A DNA stretch of 64,000 nucleotides from Eunapius fragilis (taxonomy: Eukaryota; Porifera; Demospongiae; Spongillida; Spongillidae). The stretch spans positions 2,154,772 through 2,218,771 of the forward strand of contig OY811984.1 of the NCBI GenBank assembly GCA_963681505.1, in the 5' to 3' direction. The translations under genes and the position numbers were made by a program. Below the pieces are notes generated by a model. The model saw only the letters and a program-made list of their open reading frames with translations. It did no database searches and was not told the origin of the DNA. Of the stretch, positions 1 through 11,837 are shown in pieces (positions within the stretch are counted from its first letter, which is position 1; every line of letters starts with the position of its first letter).

Positions 1-1604
1 CATGTATACTTTCTATCATTAACTTCCACAGGCAGGCGGCACCCTCTGGGCTTCTACCCCAATAGCCACCTAACCATTGCCAGCGTAATGGTTTTGGAAC
101 GCAGGCTGACCCAATGATAGCCAGCGCTTATCATTGGTCCTTGCTGGCTAGGTAGCAAACGTCCAGCTGCGGCTGCTGCCTGCCCCTCAGTGGGCAAAAA
201 CAACGAAATTGAACATGGGACAGAATTCGGGTGACCTTAAACCATGCTTTCGTACTCAATGCATGGGGAGCATCCCAGGGAAAGCATTAAGAAGGTATTG
301 GACGCTTACACAGTTGAAGGTGACTCTCAACTGATTGAAGTGTTCTTTGATCTTCATCAATGCCACTCCAGGCTGTCTCTTTTAAGGACTTGTCCAATTG
401 CTCAGCATGCTCTTCAAACACTACTTGAAGTATTTTCTGTGAATTTATTATTTCATACTATTGTAGAATGCATATGTATACGTTTCCTTATTAAAACACC
501 CACTGCAGTCTCCTCACAGAACACATAATACGTTTCTGTATCGCATAGTAGGTGCCCATGCATGCAGTTGCCCACACCATGCAATGCTTCGTAGGTGCGA
601 GGGGGTCCACCCGCAGCTGCGATGCATTGGGTTTGGGCGCGAGACTGTGTACTATACCGAAGGGCCCGGTTATAGAGCTGATGGCTCTAGCTCCTATACA
701 TGCAGTTGTTATAAGAGCAAGGGGCAGCCTGATTCATAGAAAGGTTGCTAGACACAGCATCTACTGTGTGCTATCTCCTATAGCTAAGTGATGTGTGCCA
801 TGTCTGTTATTGAATGAATATCATGCATGGAGTTAAATAAATATATAGTTATTATATAAGCGGAGAATTACCGATTCAACCAGGCAGGTTGAGAGCGTTT
901 CACTTGTGCTGTTCTTTGTTGCGTAACTAGACGTCTAAAAATAGGTACTGTCAAATGCGTTCGAAGCTGCTTCAGAAATATGTGTACGCGGCATCGATAA
1001 ACGGGCGACCGCGTCAGTTAAAATCAATACAACATTATACAAGTATGTTACCATGCATGATATGAAGCTAGGAATAGCGCCAAACGTCCTAAAAAGAGTT
1101 GGGCTATCGGTATATGTATCCTGTTACGTAAAGCAACGTTTTCCGACTAAAGCATTGGATCAGCTATTTACGGACCTGCGTACGTGATTTTGTCAACTAC
1201 CCATGGAATTATCAATAGAGAGGAGTAGTGATTTTGCGGCCTTGAATATGTTAGTGCGTTAATGAGCTAGCAAAATCATTTTTACGTTAATGTGCAATTG
1301 GGCATCTAAATATTCACTCCAAACACCCGTGAGCTGGGGACGTCAAGGCTGTTTCGAGATGGACATTTTAAGTTTTCTAATTAGAACCGTATTACATTTA
1401 CGGTATTCTTAGTTTCCTGACGAATGAAGGAGCTCATTAAAACGTGGTTTATGTTCTTAAACTTATTTTTATCACAAAAAGCTTGCAATAAAAGAAGGAT
1501 AATCTTTTAAGCATTTCTACATTCTATACTATAGATAAGATATATGCGCACAGTCAAGGCGGACTTGCAAATTTATTGGCCACAGCTCTTTCATCTTACA
1601 GGCT
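1..1604. other. no gene identified
   Basis: It has AT-rich sequence and small reading frames (244-528, 552-791) without recognisable domains. A possible acceptor (cttccacag at 23-31) leads into no sustained frame. Confidence 0.5.
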
Positions 1605-1777
1605 TACCGTACTGACAAGACGTAATGGCGGAGAAAACTATTTGGCGGAGCCAAAACTACGCCGTCGATTCGCTGAAAACATGTTGGCGGAAAAAATTTA
1701 ATATTTAGTTAATGGCGGCACAGTTGGCGGAGCCTTCCGCCAAATAGTTGCCGCCAAAACGTCTTGTCAGTACGGTA
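1605..1777. mobile_element. 173-bp MITE with 19-bp perfect terminal inverted repeats
   Basis: TACCGTACTGACAAGACGT (1605-1623) is the exact reverse complement of 1759-1777. The inside repeats TTGGCGGA and TTCCGCCAA in both orientations, so much of the element can fold. No coding capacity. Confidence 0.8.
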
Positions 1778-2090
1778 GTGTAGCCACACTATAGTAAGTG
1801 CTCCGGTTATAACTATGGCCGGTATGGGAGGGCTGGTTAAAGCATACGTCAGGGGTCATAACTGATTTTTTCCCCCTCTTTTTCCCGGTTAAAACCGTAT
1901 ACCTTGTCCTATAATCATACTTGTTTACAGATGCCGACATGGTCATTTTAAGATCCTTTTAGCGAACAAAAGTCAAGCTCTAGCCACTATCGGTCGACGA
2001 ATGCATGGAGCACTCCATGTACTGGTTACTCGAAGCTATCCCTATCAAATTTTTTACCACAGCCACTTGCGAGCCGTGACTGAGTACTGT

Positions 2091-2837
2091 CCTTATTCAC
2101 GCGCCATTTTGAATAATTATTGTCATGTGATTCGCTTGTGATTTCTTAACGACTGACTGTTTTACGAGGTTAGCGAGAGTACTGATGGGTTTCAAATCAT
2201 CATAGCTTGCTTAAAACCTTCAAAGGTGAAGAATTATGTAAGATCTCTGTGCAACGAGTCGCTCTGTGTCTGTACGCTATGCAATGGCTTGTTTTCCCTC
2301 TGGTGGTCGGTAGAAGCGGTTAAAATATAAGGTTTAAAACAGCGTGGTTATTTACGGTTCGTAGAGTGCGCCAAAATAAAGTTTAGCCCTACCTGTACTT
2401 AGCGAACAGGCATAATGGTGGATGGGATAGGGCAAACTGTGCTCCCTTTCGCAACTTGTACTCAAATATATATTCACAAAGTAGAATACAATATCATTCT
2501 AGAAAGGTCCTAAAGTGCGCATCACCTTACAGCTCTTTTGTATCACGTTCTGATGCAGAGTTTTTCAATTTAGAATTCCATCGATGCCCCGGAAATTTCA
2601 ACTTGGACTCTGACCAAAACGAGAGCGATGGCATTCATTAGGGAGCTCAGTCTGATGTTTCAGTTTACTCTGTTCGGTGTTCCAGTCACTATTTCAGGTT
2701 TGTTGTGTGTATATATTGTGAACTACTTTCATCATAACCAAAATAGGTATCTTATATCGACAGCGCCATTCGGTTAACTATTAAAATTGTCACATTTTGT
2801 CACACAATAATTAATTCAAAATGGCGCGTGAATAAGG
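2091..2837. mobile_element. 747-bp element with ~32-bp terminal inverted repeats
   Basis: CCTTATTCACGCGCCATTTT at the left end (2091-2110) is matched in reverse complement at 2818-2837, and the match continues inward for about 12 more bases with one small gap. The inside has only a 61-codon frame that I cannot assign. Target duplication is not clear. Confidence 0.7.
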
Positions 2838-3475
2838 TCTATATGTATTGTACTGGTACATGATCGCATGTTAGCTGTATCCTAAATTATGTATACAGCA
2901 GCATATTGCATTTATACAAATAAAAGATATGTACTTTAGGATTAGAAGTAATTAGTTTACACAGTGTCAGATCCTTAGGCTAGTAAATATGATTTCGGGT
3001 TCTCCAGTAATCTCATCGAGGTGCCATATCGCTTCCTTGCATGGTAACAGACATGCTATGATTCATTGTGTTGGTGATGATCTTCTTTGGTGCTCCTTCG
3101 GACATGAGCGAGGAGCAAAATAAGTTGAATTTTAATTCCGATGTGTACTAGAGCATTTGTAACATTAGATCACATGCTGCTGCTGTATTACAAGACAATG
3201 TCTCATGCACTCAAATAGGCACAGCCCTCACTGCATGATAATTTGGTATTACTACCAATCAAATGCGGTGCAAGTGTGTATAAATATTGTATATGTAACA
3301 TTTCCACTAGATAGTAAATGAATCCTTTATATTTACTACTGTGTGGATGTCACATAACCATATTTACTAACACTGACATGCATTTGTACCATATTTGATC
3401 AGCAGTTAATCCAAACTCTCATGCTTCGCACGTGCCTGATATTATAATTCAAGAAACGAAAGCAACTGTTCTTAA

Positions 3476-4816
3476 TGTTTAATCTCCAGGGAAAAATCCT
3501 TATTTAAGGATGTTATTATATTAAATTATTTAAGGATGTTATTATACTTAAATAAGGATCCGGCATCATTTACATTGCATATTTTTGTTAACCAAGTAAG
3601 CAGGATAAAATAAATGCTATTAGTCAATTGTATACTGATTAGCCTCCATAACAAACTCTAAGTGATGTCAATGTGATCAACGTCCATGTGGTAAAACAGG
3701 GAGGAAGTGGCACATCCTTATTTAAGGATTGACACCATCCTTAATTAAGGATCACAACAGTAGAGATTTTTGACCATAAAAACCACAATAGTTTTAAAAC
3801 TTTTGATTTTCTCTGATAGCCAGTTGATCCAGCTATACTCACAACCTGATTCGTCGAAGAAATTACTTGTGGTTAATAAGTTATGCTTATTTACACCATA
3901 ACGCTTAAAAATTAATTTCAAGCATTTGTATAATGACGTGTACTGATGTAGATGCTTGCTTCTGCTCAAACGCCAGCATGGACGTACCCTAGCCTCACTG
4001 AAACCACGTGCACTGCATGTGAGTGCTCTGCCGCCGCTCCATCGAACGGTGTGCTGGTTCTATCATTGAGTACAGTACCATATACAATGATATGGTGCAT
4101 TGAAGGAGGGGGGGGGGGGGGGGGGGGTCGGGAGTCTAGGAAGCATTGCCATTTGCCAATTGGCATACGATATGTGTTCGAGCTTAGTGTAGCTTAGTCC
4201 CAATTAATTAGACTCGAGGAGACCACGTCATTGCCTAAGCCTACTGTTGCCGTCGCTGTCACTGTCATTTGACGAATCATGCAGTGCTGCCGCTTTGGTC
4301 ACCTAGGCCTACATGTATGTCATCTATCCGTACTGAGGAACTACATTCGTCGCTTTCTGTGGCTCCCTCGGTATCTAAGCAGGGTTACTTAGCTTGACGC
4401 TTTCGAGTGTATGCAATCGCTTCGATCTTTGGAAGTATATACTGCATGGCCGTTACGTGAGCGTAGATTGTTGAAGCGGTGGATATTGTTCCACAGATCC
4501 ATCTGTCAGTGTATATTCTACTCCTAGAGCTACCAGAAGCCTGTCCTTCCTTGCCATACGTCGCTTTGAGTTAATTTGCTCACCACTATATCGCCAGCGG
4601 CAAATGGCGGTTTCGCCGTATTTACACTGTAATACCGGTTTTTGAGCAAGCCAAACCTGTTTTAATCGCGGCAGTATCACTGATCTGCATGATCTTGAAT
4701 CTAGTGAATCACTAATATAAAACAAAGCATCAAGAGTACATCATTCTTTTAGAAAGTGGTCACCATCCTTATTGAAGGATGGCTATCCTTAAATAAGGAT
4801 TGCGGGAGATTAAACA
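3476..4816. mobile_element. TTAA-flanked non-autonomous element, piggyBac-like
   Basis: Perfect 12-bp terminal inverted repeats TGTTTAATCTCC (3476-3487) and GGAGATTAAACA (4805-4816) are each flanked by TTAA (3472-3475 and 4817-4820), the target duplication of piggyBac transposases. Inside each end are palindromes of the type ATCCTTATTTAAGGAT, several times near 3,495-3,560, 3,715-3,755 and 4,765-4,800. There is no transposase frame in its 1,341 bp. A 20-bp G run lies inside it (about 4,107-4,128). Confidence 0.75.
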
Positions 4817-4828
4817 TTAATCCACCAC

Positions 4829-5052
4829 TCGGCTAAAACATCGCCTTCGACAAACAATCTACGTTATCGAGGGTACAGCGATCGATCGGATGCATGTATA
4901 TAGCTGGACTCGAGCATCGATTCAGTGGTAAATCATACATAGGCTATTTCACGTTCAATAGAAAGCCCTTTATTTAATACCCTTCGTACAGGATATGTTC
5001 AGGGTCCAGGCAGGAAGGGAGTGTGTATGTATGTGCATATGTTTGTGTGCGT

Positions 5053-5090
<38 letters not shown>

Positions 5091-5116
5091 GTGCGTTCGC
5101 ATGTGTGATCAAAGCA

Positions 5117-5159
<43 letters not shown>

Positions 5160-5308
5160 GTGCCCCTCCCCTTCCCTTGGTAAAACTGACCCTTTGCTAG
5201 TCACTATGCCCCCTACATAGAAATTGATAATATAACGTTTACTCACCAAGCTAGGGGAAGCTATGCTAATTGTGCAATTCTAATCTTCAGACCCCAAAGA
5301 GATTTTCT

Positions 5309-5318
<10 letters not shown>
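4829..5318 (+). repeat. unit of an inverted duplication (partner 13,440-13,970)
   Basis: The non-microsatellite parts, for example GCTAAAACATCGCCTTCGAC and TTTGCTAGTCACTATGCCCC, recur in reverse complement at 13.44-13.97 kb. Long GT runs lie inside. Homology stops at the TTAA beside the element ending at 4,816. Confidence 0.85.
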
Positions 5319-5319
<1 letters not shown>

Positions 5320-5372
<53 letters not shown>

Positions 5373-5431
5373 GTGCGCTCGCATGTGTGATCTAAGGATA
5401 TGGAATTATCTAAAAATTCATGTGTATGTTT

Positions 5432-5477
<46 letters not shown>

Positions 5478-5640
5478 ACGCGTACGCGCACTTTGCGTAT
5501 ATGGGTGTGTGGAGGTGTGCGTGCAGTGAGCGCTCGCATGTGTGATATGAGATTATGTTAAAATTCATGTGAGTGTGTGTGTGTGTGGGTGTGTGTGTGT
5601 GGGTGCCCCTCCCCTACCCCACCCCTTGGTAAAACTGATC
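5320..5640. repeat. tandem partial copies of the GT-rich unit
   Basis: The motif GCATGTGTGAT follows a GT run at three places (5,098, 5,381 and 5,537), and TGCCCCTCCCC...TTGGTAAAACTGA occurs at about 5,160 and 5,603. This is an expanded local array. Confidence 0.7.
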
Positions 5641-5958
5641 CTTTGCTAGACACTATGCCCCAGTATTGTCCTCCAAAAGATAAGACTGCTCCCAACATTG
5701 AAATTAATAATGGATTTTAGCTTTGCAGTTTTAATCTAAGAGATTTATTCATTTTTGCACCATTGACACCTTTATAGAATTAATGAGGCAGCTGCTTTTG
5801 GTCTTTGGTAATGTCCCCCACTTGATAAGCCTGTCCTCCTACCAGTGGCTAGCTTGGTGGCCATTTCATGGCTGGAGTGTTGATTGACTTTGCTGGTCCA
5901 TTTCTTTGGTAAGAATAAACAACTATTATTGTATCATGTGTATTGCATCTGTATGTGT

Positions 5959-6215
5959 ACAAGTAAATAAAAAACATTCTCTATGAAAAAGTTGGTGGCA
6001 TACAGAATTTGAAGGCAATGGTGGTGTAAAAAGGAAGGAAACAAGGGTCTAATAATAAGGGAAAATGGAATAGTCCTATATTTAGCACATGATCAACATA
6101 CTATATCCTACATATAGAAATGTGCTAAATATAGGACTATTCCATTTTCCCTTATTATTAGACCCTTGTTTCCTTCCTTTTTACACCACCATTGCCTTCA
6201 AATCCTATATGCCAT
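5959..6215. mobile_element. foldback MITE, 286-bp family, copy 1 (partial right end)
   Basis: Starts with ACAAGTAAATAAAAAACATT and carries the family's inner motif CCTATATTTAGCACAT in both orientations. Almost the whole element is one inverted repeat. The extreme right end has been lost into a C-rich run. Confidence 0.85.
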
Positions 6216-9200
6216 TCCCACCCCCCACCCCCCCACCCTGCTTGCCATGGTACATATTTGTGTGACCATACATCCTGTGCTGTTCTCCAGTGGGTTTGAG
6301 TGTTCCGTTTAATATACAGCTCTATCGATGTAAGCTTAAAGCAGATTGCTACAACAGACTCTAACAGAGCCTCTTAAAAGACACAAGGCGGAGTACAGAT
6401 AGCCCCGATGATGCAAGCCATCTTGAAATGTTGGAACTCCCACACGTCCTAGAGGACAGCAGAAGAACCACGAGCGGTGAAGATTCTGGAAGCACAATCC
6501 CTCTTGGAGACAGCAGGAGTGCAACCCCTCTTAAAGAAGCAGTGGGGGCTCAGACCCCTTGTAAGTGCACCAGTAGCAGCCCGGTCCATCTTGAAGTCAT
6601 AAGGACCAAACTTCATTCCAAGGACATTGCAAGAATAGGAGGAGCAAGGTAAGGGGGGGGGGGGGGGGGGGAAGGAGAGACCTACCACAGAGGATGGTGG
6701 TTAGTAAAGGACCGTGGTGGAGGAGAGGTCCACAAAAAATTCTGTGTGTGGGAAATGGGAGAAGGAGAGGTTGTTAGGGCCAGAGTGAACATCACAATAA
6801 AAAGCATGAATTAAGGTGCTTGCTACTTTTTAAATGTGGCTATTTTTCTCCCTCTCTCTGTGCAGCCTAAGAGACAGTGGAGTGGATGTAGGGAGCACTG
6901 GTGACATCAAGATGGCTCGATAGTGTAGGAACCTCCTCTGCCCTTTCAACCGATATATGTCTGCACAGTGCATTATAACACTGCTCACTTCACTTATACG
7001 TGCAATCATTATGTTCAGATATACCTATTATATATACTCGCATATGTATTCTTACATGTATGTATCCAATGCATAACATTTCTGGTATGTACATGTATGT
7101 AGTTATTTATTCTGGTCATGTAAATGAGTACTAAATAACATCAAGTGGACCAACACGCAACATATCTAATGCATGACTGTATACACAATAGATTCATGTG
7201 TTAATTAATAATTTGCCTTGACCTATTTTTAACGAAAGCCAATGCCATCAATGAATAATTAATGAAATGATTATATAATTAATGGCAGGATTTTAGTCAT
7301 TGGGTCTGGGGCCAAGAGCTGAATAAACAGAAATCAGGCCATACAGTATTGCTGACATACGGTAAACCACTCATACTCTTTCAACAAAGAGCACCAAGCA
7401 GCATGCAAAGCATAGCTTCACAATCAGACCTCACATCTATTGTTAAACTAGACAGATGACATCACAGTTGCGAATGGATTAAGGAACATGACCCGTATGC
7501 ATTAGGTGGCATACCTTGGCTGCTGACCCATCAGCCACACCCACTTACAAGCTAATATTTATAGCAGAGCAGTGATCATGAAGTCAAGAATAGCAGTTAA
7601 AAAAAAAGTTTACATCCACAGGCTTGTTGTTCATGCCAGCCATGTCAGTGATTGTCAATGATCAAGATTTCAAAATAAATAAATTGAGATCAGTATAGAG
7701 ACTGCTATACTCAGTGGTTGTCTACCATATATTTCATAATCTGTCTTCTCAATAATGCAAGGATTGACAAGTTTTTGATCAGCCATTTCATGCCGGTATG
7801 TGACCCTCCATCACTCCATTGACCCAGCTGGTACTTGGATTCAGTGATATTTTCTTTTGTATGCATATGAAAGTTAGGATTGGGATATAAGTTTACGCAC
7901 AAATTGAATTAATTCGTTAAACACGTACACACGTTAAAAAACTTTACGATGCAACCTACGCGCATGCGCAAAATATTCCTTTTATCGCACATCGTGATTA
8001 GATTTGAAATTTGTGTCCCTCGTGAATCTTAATCTTACTGGGAAGCGATGCAACCGAAAGCAAGCCACAGGTTTCATGTACCAACGGATCTAATGATAAG
8101 GCGAGTTGTACTCCGTCTGACTGCATTTCATGTGTAGTATTTCAGTTGAAAGCGCGTGTATTTGGTTGATGCAGCTTCATTTAGAGAATGTCTTCTTCAG
8201 TATAGTTCCTAAAACCGTCATTTGTATTGAAAGAGCATTAAAACATCGGTTACTGCTTCGTGTGGTGCTGGTGGGACCTTGTCTCGAGAACCTGTTGGGA
8301 TTTGCAGGGTCACACAAATGTCTCTGGTCGCCAGGGAACCGCTGAGATTGCAATCTGTTAGCGCTGCCTTCAGCATAGCCAGCATGTCATTCATTGTCCG
8401 TAAACACTCCTGGGTATAATCCCCATGCAGTGTGTTACAAACACCCGTACATCCACTGCGAGCTACTTTGGTGTGACTTTGAACTACTCAGTTCGTACCT
8501 ACATGTTTGTATTGGTACTTATTGGGCCACGACACTGGTTATCTCGCTGTTGCTTCCCGAGCAGTTGCCCAGCACCGCCTGTGTAGACCAGAGCATTGTC
8601 CGGCGCCTGTACAGTCAGAATCGCTTCAACAGTCCGTAATGCTCGTAGGTCGCATGTATTATTCGTTAGTTGTTTTATAAAACTGTTAACACAAATGAAA
8701 GACATCCTCAACCTAGCTATGCATTGTCTAATTATTAAGAATAGATCTAAATATGGGGGTCGAGGCAGCGAAAAGGGACCTAGCGCATATTACAAATATT
8801 TTCAGGAAAGGAATTAAAGGGGCATCAAAATACACGCGTGCAATAAAAATTCCAACAGGACCCTGTAACTCCATGATGGACAGACTAATTTACAGTGCGT
8901 AAGAAATGTTATAGAGGTCATAGGTGTCTCTTTGAATATAAAAACTTGAAAAAATATGCCCTTTCGCTGCCTCGATCCCATTAATAGTCCGCATGCGCCT
9001 GCTGACATTGGTTTGAGTAAATTTATGCGCCATGATTATAGCGATAGATGAATTATTAAACGGGGGCTTGCTAGCTGTACCGTAGCTGTACCATAATTGT
9101 ACCGTACGGTAATTAGCTTTGAATTTGTAATTGGAGGGCAAAATATGGTAATTGTTGACAAAAATGGTGGGCTCGCCTCCTTTTAATAATTCCCCGAAAT

Positions 9201-10064
9201 CATGTATTTCTAATTGATTTTTACCCTACTGCCCAGCGCAAAAGATTCTTACTCCTCGATTCGTTGGGCCTAGATTTGAAAGTGAGGATTATATTAACCT
9301 TGGTGTTGTGACGGCTCAGATTTTTTTTGTTGTTGTTGCTGCAGCAGACCCTGAGGAAGAACTACTGTAACAGTTTTAATGCATAGATTTTGTACTTCGT
9401 GTGTGAAATTTCAATTAAAATGTCGAGGGGTGGGGCTGGTAGGTTGGTGAGTGTTGCAAAAGCGGACATATTGACGGGAAATAACCGTCATATCATAACG
9501 TTAACTATAACATCAGTAATAGCATGCATGTCACAAGATAATAACTATAAAAATTTAGATCGTGCTGGGCGTCTTATTTTTTGCATGTAAGGCCATGCAG
9601 AGTTGGTTAAATTCTATCTAGTTTCTGATCCCATGAAATATTGTTCGGGTTACATTATTCGGTTTACATGAAATTTTAGTCCGTGTTAAATGGCACCAAT
9701 ATTTACACAAGTGAACGTGCAATGCATCCTACCGCTCAGATGCTTTCAAAGGCTCCCCCCCATCTCCAACATCTGGGTCGTCAAATGTAATCTTTATTTA
9801 CCATCAGCCACATCTAGGATTCTACACTCAGGTACATGCATGCCAAGCTGTGGAAGTAGCAACAAGCTCTGAATACCCCTTGGCCGGATTGGGTTAAAAT
9901 CTGTTGCATTATATCGGTCCTGGATTTGGCTTTGCTCCTGTCATACGCGAGCTATGTTTGCTTGCGATGGTGTTTCATTGTCCATTTCAAAATGTAATAG
10001 AGGCTGTTTTCTAAGACACGAGGTTTCTCACCGATCCCCTGTCAATAAAACAAATCTTTCTGAT
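6216..10064. other. no gene identified
   Basis: Contains a G run (6,652-6,671), AT-rich stretches and the repeat at 8,757-8,982. Reading frames are short and unconvincing, including 8,130-8,345 and 8,394-8,639. Confidence 0.5.
8757..8982. repeat. dispersed GAGGCAGCGAAA repeat, inverted pair
   Basis: GTCGAGGCAGCGAAAAGGGA (8,759) and, in reverse, CCCTTTCGCTGCCTCGATCC (8,959) bound the segment. The right part (8,864-8,982) has a direct relative at 15,510-15,630 in reverse orientation, including CCATCATGGAGT. Confidence 0.6.
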
Positions 10065-10170
10065 GATATCTCGTACCCAGGCCCAGGTTTCTGTACCGAT
10101 GATGTAATCCATCCGCTATTACACACGCGGATGCTCGGTGAACTGGGCCTGGGACCGAGAGTGAACTGCC
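10065..10170. mobile_element. related ~100-bp foldback MITE next to the secreted-protein fragment
   Basis: TCTCGTACCCAGGCCCA and TGGGCCTGGGACCGAGAG flank GATGTAATCCATCCGC, the same centre as 16,136-16,238. It ends just before the ATG at 10,175. Confidence 0.55.
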
Positions 10171-10174
10171 AACG

Positions 10175-10688
10175 ATGTCCCGTGTAGACCTACACTCACA
10201 GGTTCTTTTATTTCTCACTGCTGTATGTACAACGACGACACAAAACTCGTGTGTGTCCGTACAAACCTCTGCGGGATGCTCCAGTGCCTCGTACCCATCT
10301 TGCCAGTCCCTCGAAGACATCCTTCGTAACCTCTCCTCCCCGCCAGGGGCCCGGGAAGTGCGTCAAGGTGGACCTCCTAGATGGAGACCACTCCCTCACC
10401 ACGCCTGTCTTCGTGAACGCCACGGACCTTTCCCTGTCTATTGTTGGAAGCACGTCATCGCGTGTGTCGTGCTCGTTCAGTTCCTCCAACGCAACAAACC
10501 TACACTCCCTCCATCTCTACGGACTGAGGACTGTTGTTATCTCGTCTGTAAACGTTTATGGATGCGACAGACCTATTCGGCTGGAAAACATCGGCTACTC
10601 ACTACTGCTTCATTTCATTGAGAAGTTGGACAAAAAAGACCATGACGTCACGTACATAGCAACAGAATATTACTATCAGGCTGCGTAG
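10175..10688 (+). pseudogene. secreted, beta-helix-like protein fragment with a frame change
   Basis: The ATG at 10,175 starts a signal peptide (hydrophobic VLLFLTAVC) followed by a Cys-containing stretch ending near LEDILRNLSSPP. From about 10,345 the coding sense continues in another frame: GKCVKVDLLDGDHSL, then VFVNATDLSLSIVGST and LHSLHLYGLRTVVISSVNV. This repeating strand-and-turn pattern is typical of a parallel beta-helix ectodomain. No GT-AG intron that restores phase fits between the two parts, so this is either a one-step frameshift or an assembly error. The second frame ends at 10,686-10,688 with no obvious continuation. Membership of a family of secreted receptors is only a guess. 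Confidence 0.4.
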
Positions 10689-11155
10689 AAATCAGGATGT
10701 CTGTTAAAAGATGCAACAAGCACGGACTTTATAGACTGAATACTGTAAGAATCCAATCTGTTTTGTATCGATTATAACAAGTGCCACGAGTACAGCTTAC
10801 ACCATTCGGTCACGGTGCGGCTACAAAGTGACAGCATCTCGCGGTAGTCCCTTCACTCATTGATTTACACACACAGTCAGGAACTTTTCCTGTGTGGATG
10901 AAGTATACCACTGTGCTATAGATGGGACGGAGTAAGTTTTTCATTATGTTTGAAGGTGGCTCTCGACATTCGTACAAAGTTAACCATATCTCGCTAATCG
11001 CTATCGCATACACATACGATTCGGTCAAATGTTATTCGATTCTTATTGAAGCTAAAGGTATGATCAATGTGAATAGCATGTGGAAAATATGATGAACGAT
11101 GGAGATGGTGTTATTGTGATTTTTTTGGCTCTTTTACTTGGAGGTGGTTTAGCTG

Positions 11156-11837
11156 TTATAAGTGTAGGTGATATGCTATAAGCAGGCGCTCCTTCATAAT
11201 GTATTTAAGGTTCTCCACTGGATGACTGGTTGAGGAGACCGTGCAGTAAGTTTGGTATAGACGATTGAATCTTGCATGTATGGACTCGGCTCCTTGTTCT
11301 CCCATGAGCCCAAATCCAATGTGCTGATTGGATCGGATCCAATCTACTGCATGGTCTTCCAGCATATGCATCTTTATTGGGATGTTCTCACCAGGAAATG
11401 TAGCACGAAAATGCGCCATAAAAGTGGCAATGGCATGTTCTAAATGATGATTGATACAATGTGCATTGAGACACAGTTGCTGTATTTCATACCTAGATCA
11501 TTACATCCAGCTTCTGACACCGCATAGTTCTGATTGTAAATGAAGTGGCACTTGGCAAACAGTGTGAAAGTCTGCTTGAATGTCCCAGCTACCAGTTCTG
11601 CTTCCTGCAGGAGGGCAGGGGCCTCTCTCTGAGCCATAGCAATTATGTAAGATGATTAAGTTTCCAGGTTTGTACTCTATGAGTTATACTATATGATCAG
11701 TGCTTACATGCACCCAGTCCTGCCAGATGTGTCCAAATCCAACCACCACCTTGTACTCATTGGGCTCGAAGTGTAAGTCCAAGCCAATGGATAGGATCAT
11801 TGGTTGCATGAGGTCCCGGGAAGGCTGATAGAAGACT
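11156..11837 (-). CDS. spliced minus-strand gene of unknown function, last three exons
   Basis: Minus-strand exons 11837-11708, 11628-11493 and 11439-11156 join in consistent phase and end in a stop. The last exon reads as a compact conserved-looking domain: IPIKMHMLEDHAVDWI, then GFGLMGEQGAESIHARFN. I have an impression of similar text in uncharacterised, transposon-associated proteins of other invertebrates, but cannot name a family. The middle exon (AELVAGTFKQTFTLFAK) and first exon (GLDLHFEPNEYKVVVGFGH) have good coding composition. The introns are 84 and 79 bp. A further coding-like exon is at 11973-11912, but its phase does not fit the next one as drawn. No domain I can assign; could be a host gene or a captured transposon gene. 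Confidence 0.6.

Noticed and set aside
244-791. Two plus-strand frames as small genes
   Set aside because: No domain, no splice support and no coding bias that I can see.
5023-5539. Long Val/Cys and His/Thr reading frames
   Set aside because: They are GT/CA microsatellites open in several frames on both strands, not genes. The same holds near 13.6, 18.0 and 38.9 kb.
10175-10621. The second half of this frame as protein
   Set aside because: After about 10,345 it becomes Arg/Pro-rich shadow text, while the neighbouring frame shows the regular beta-helix pattern.
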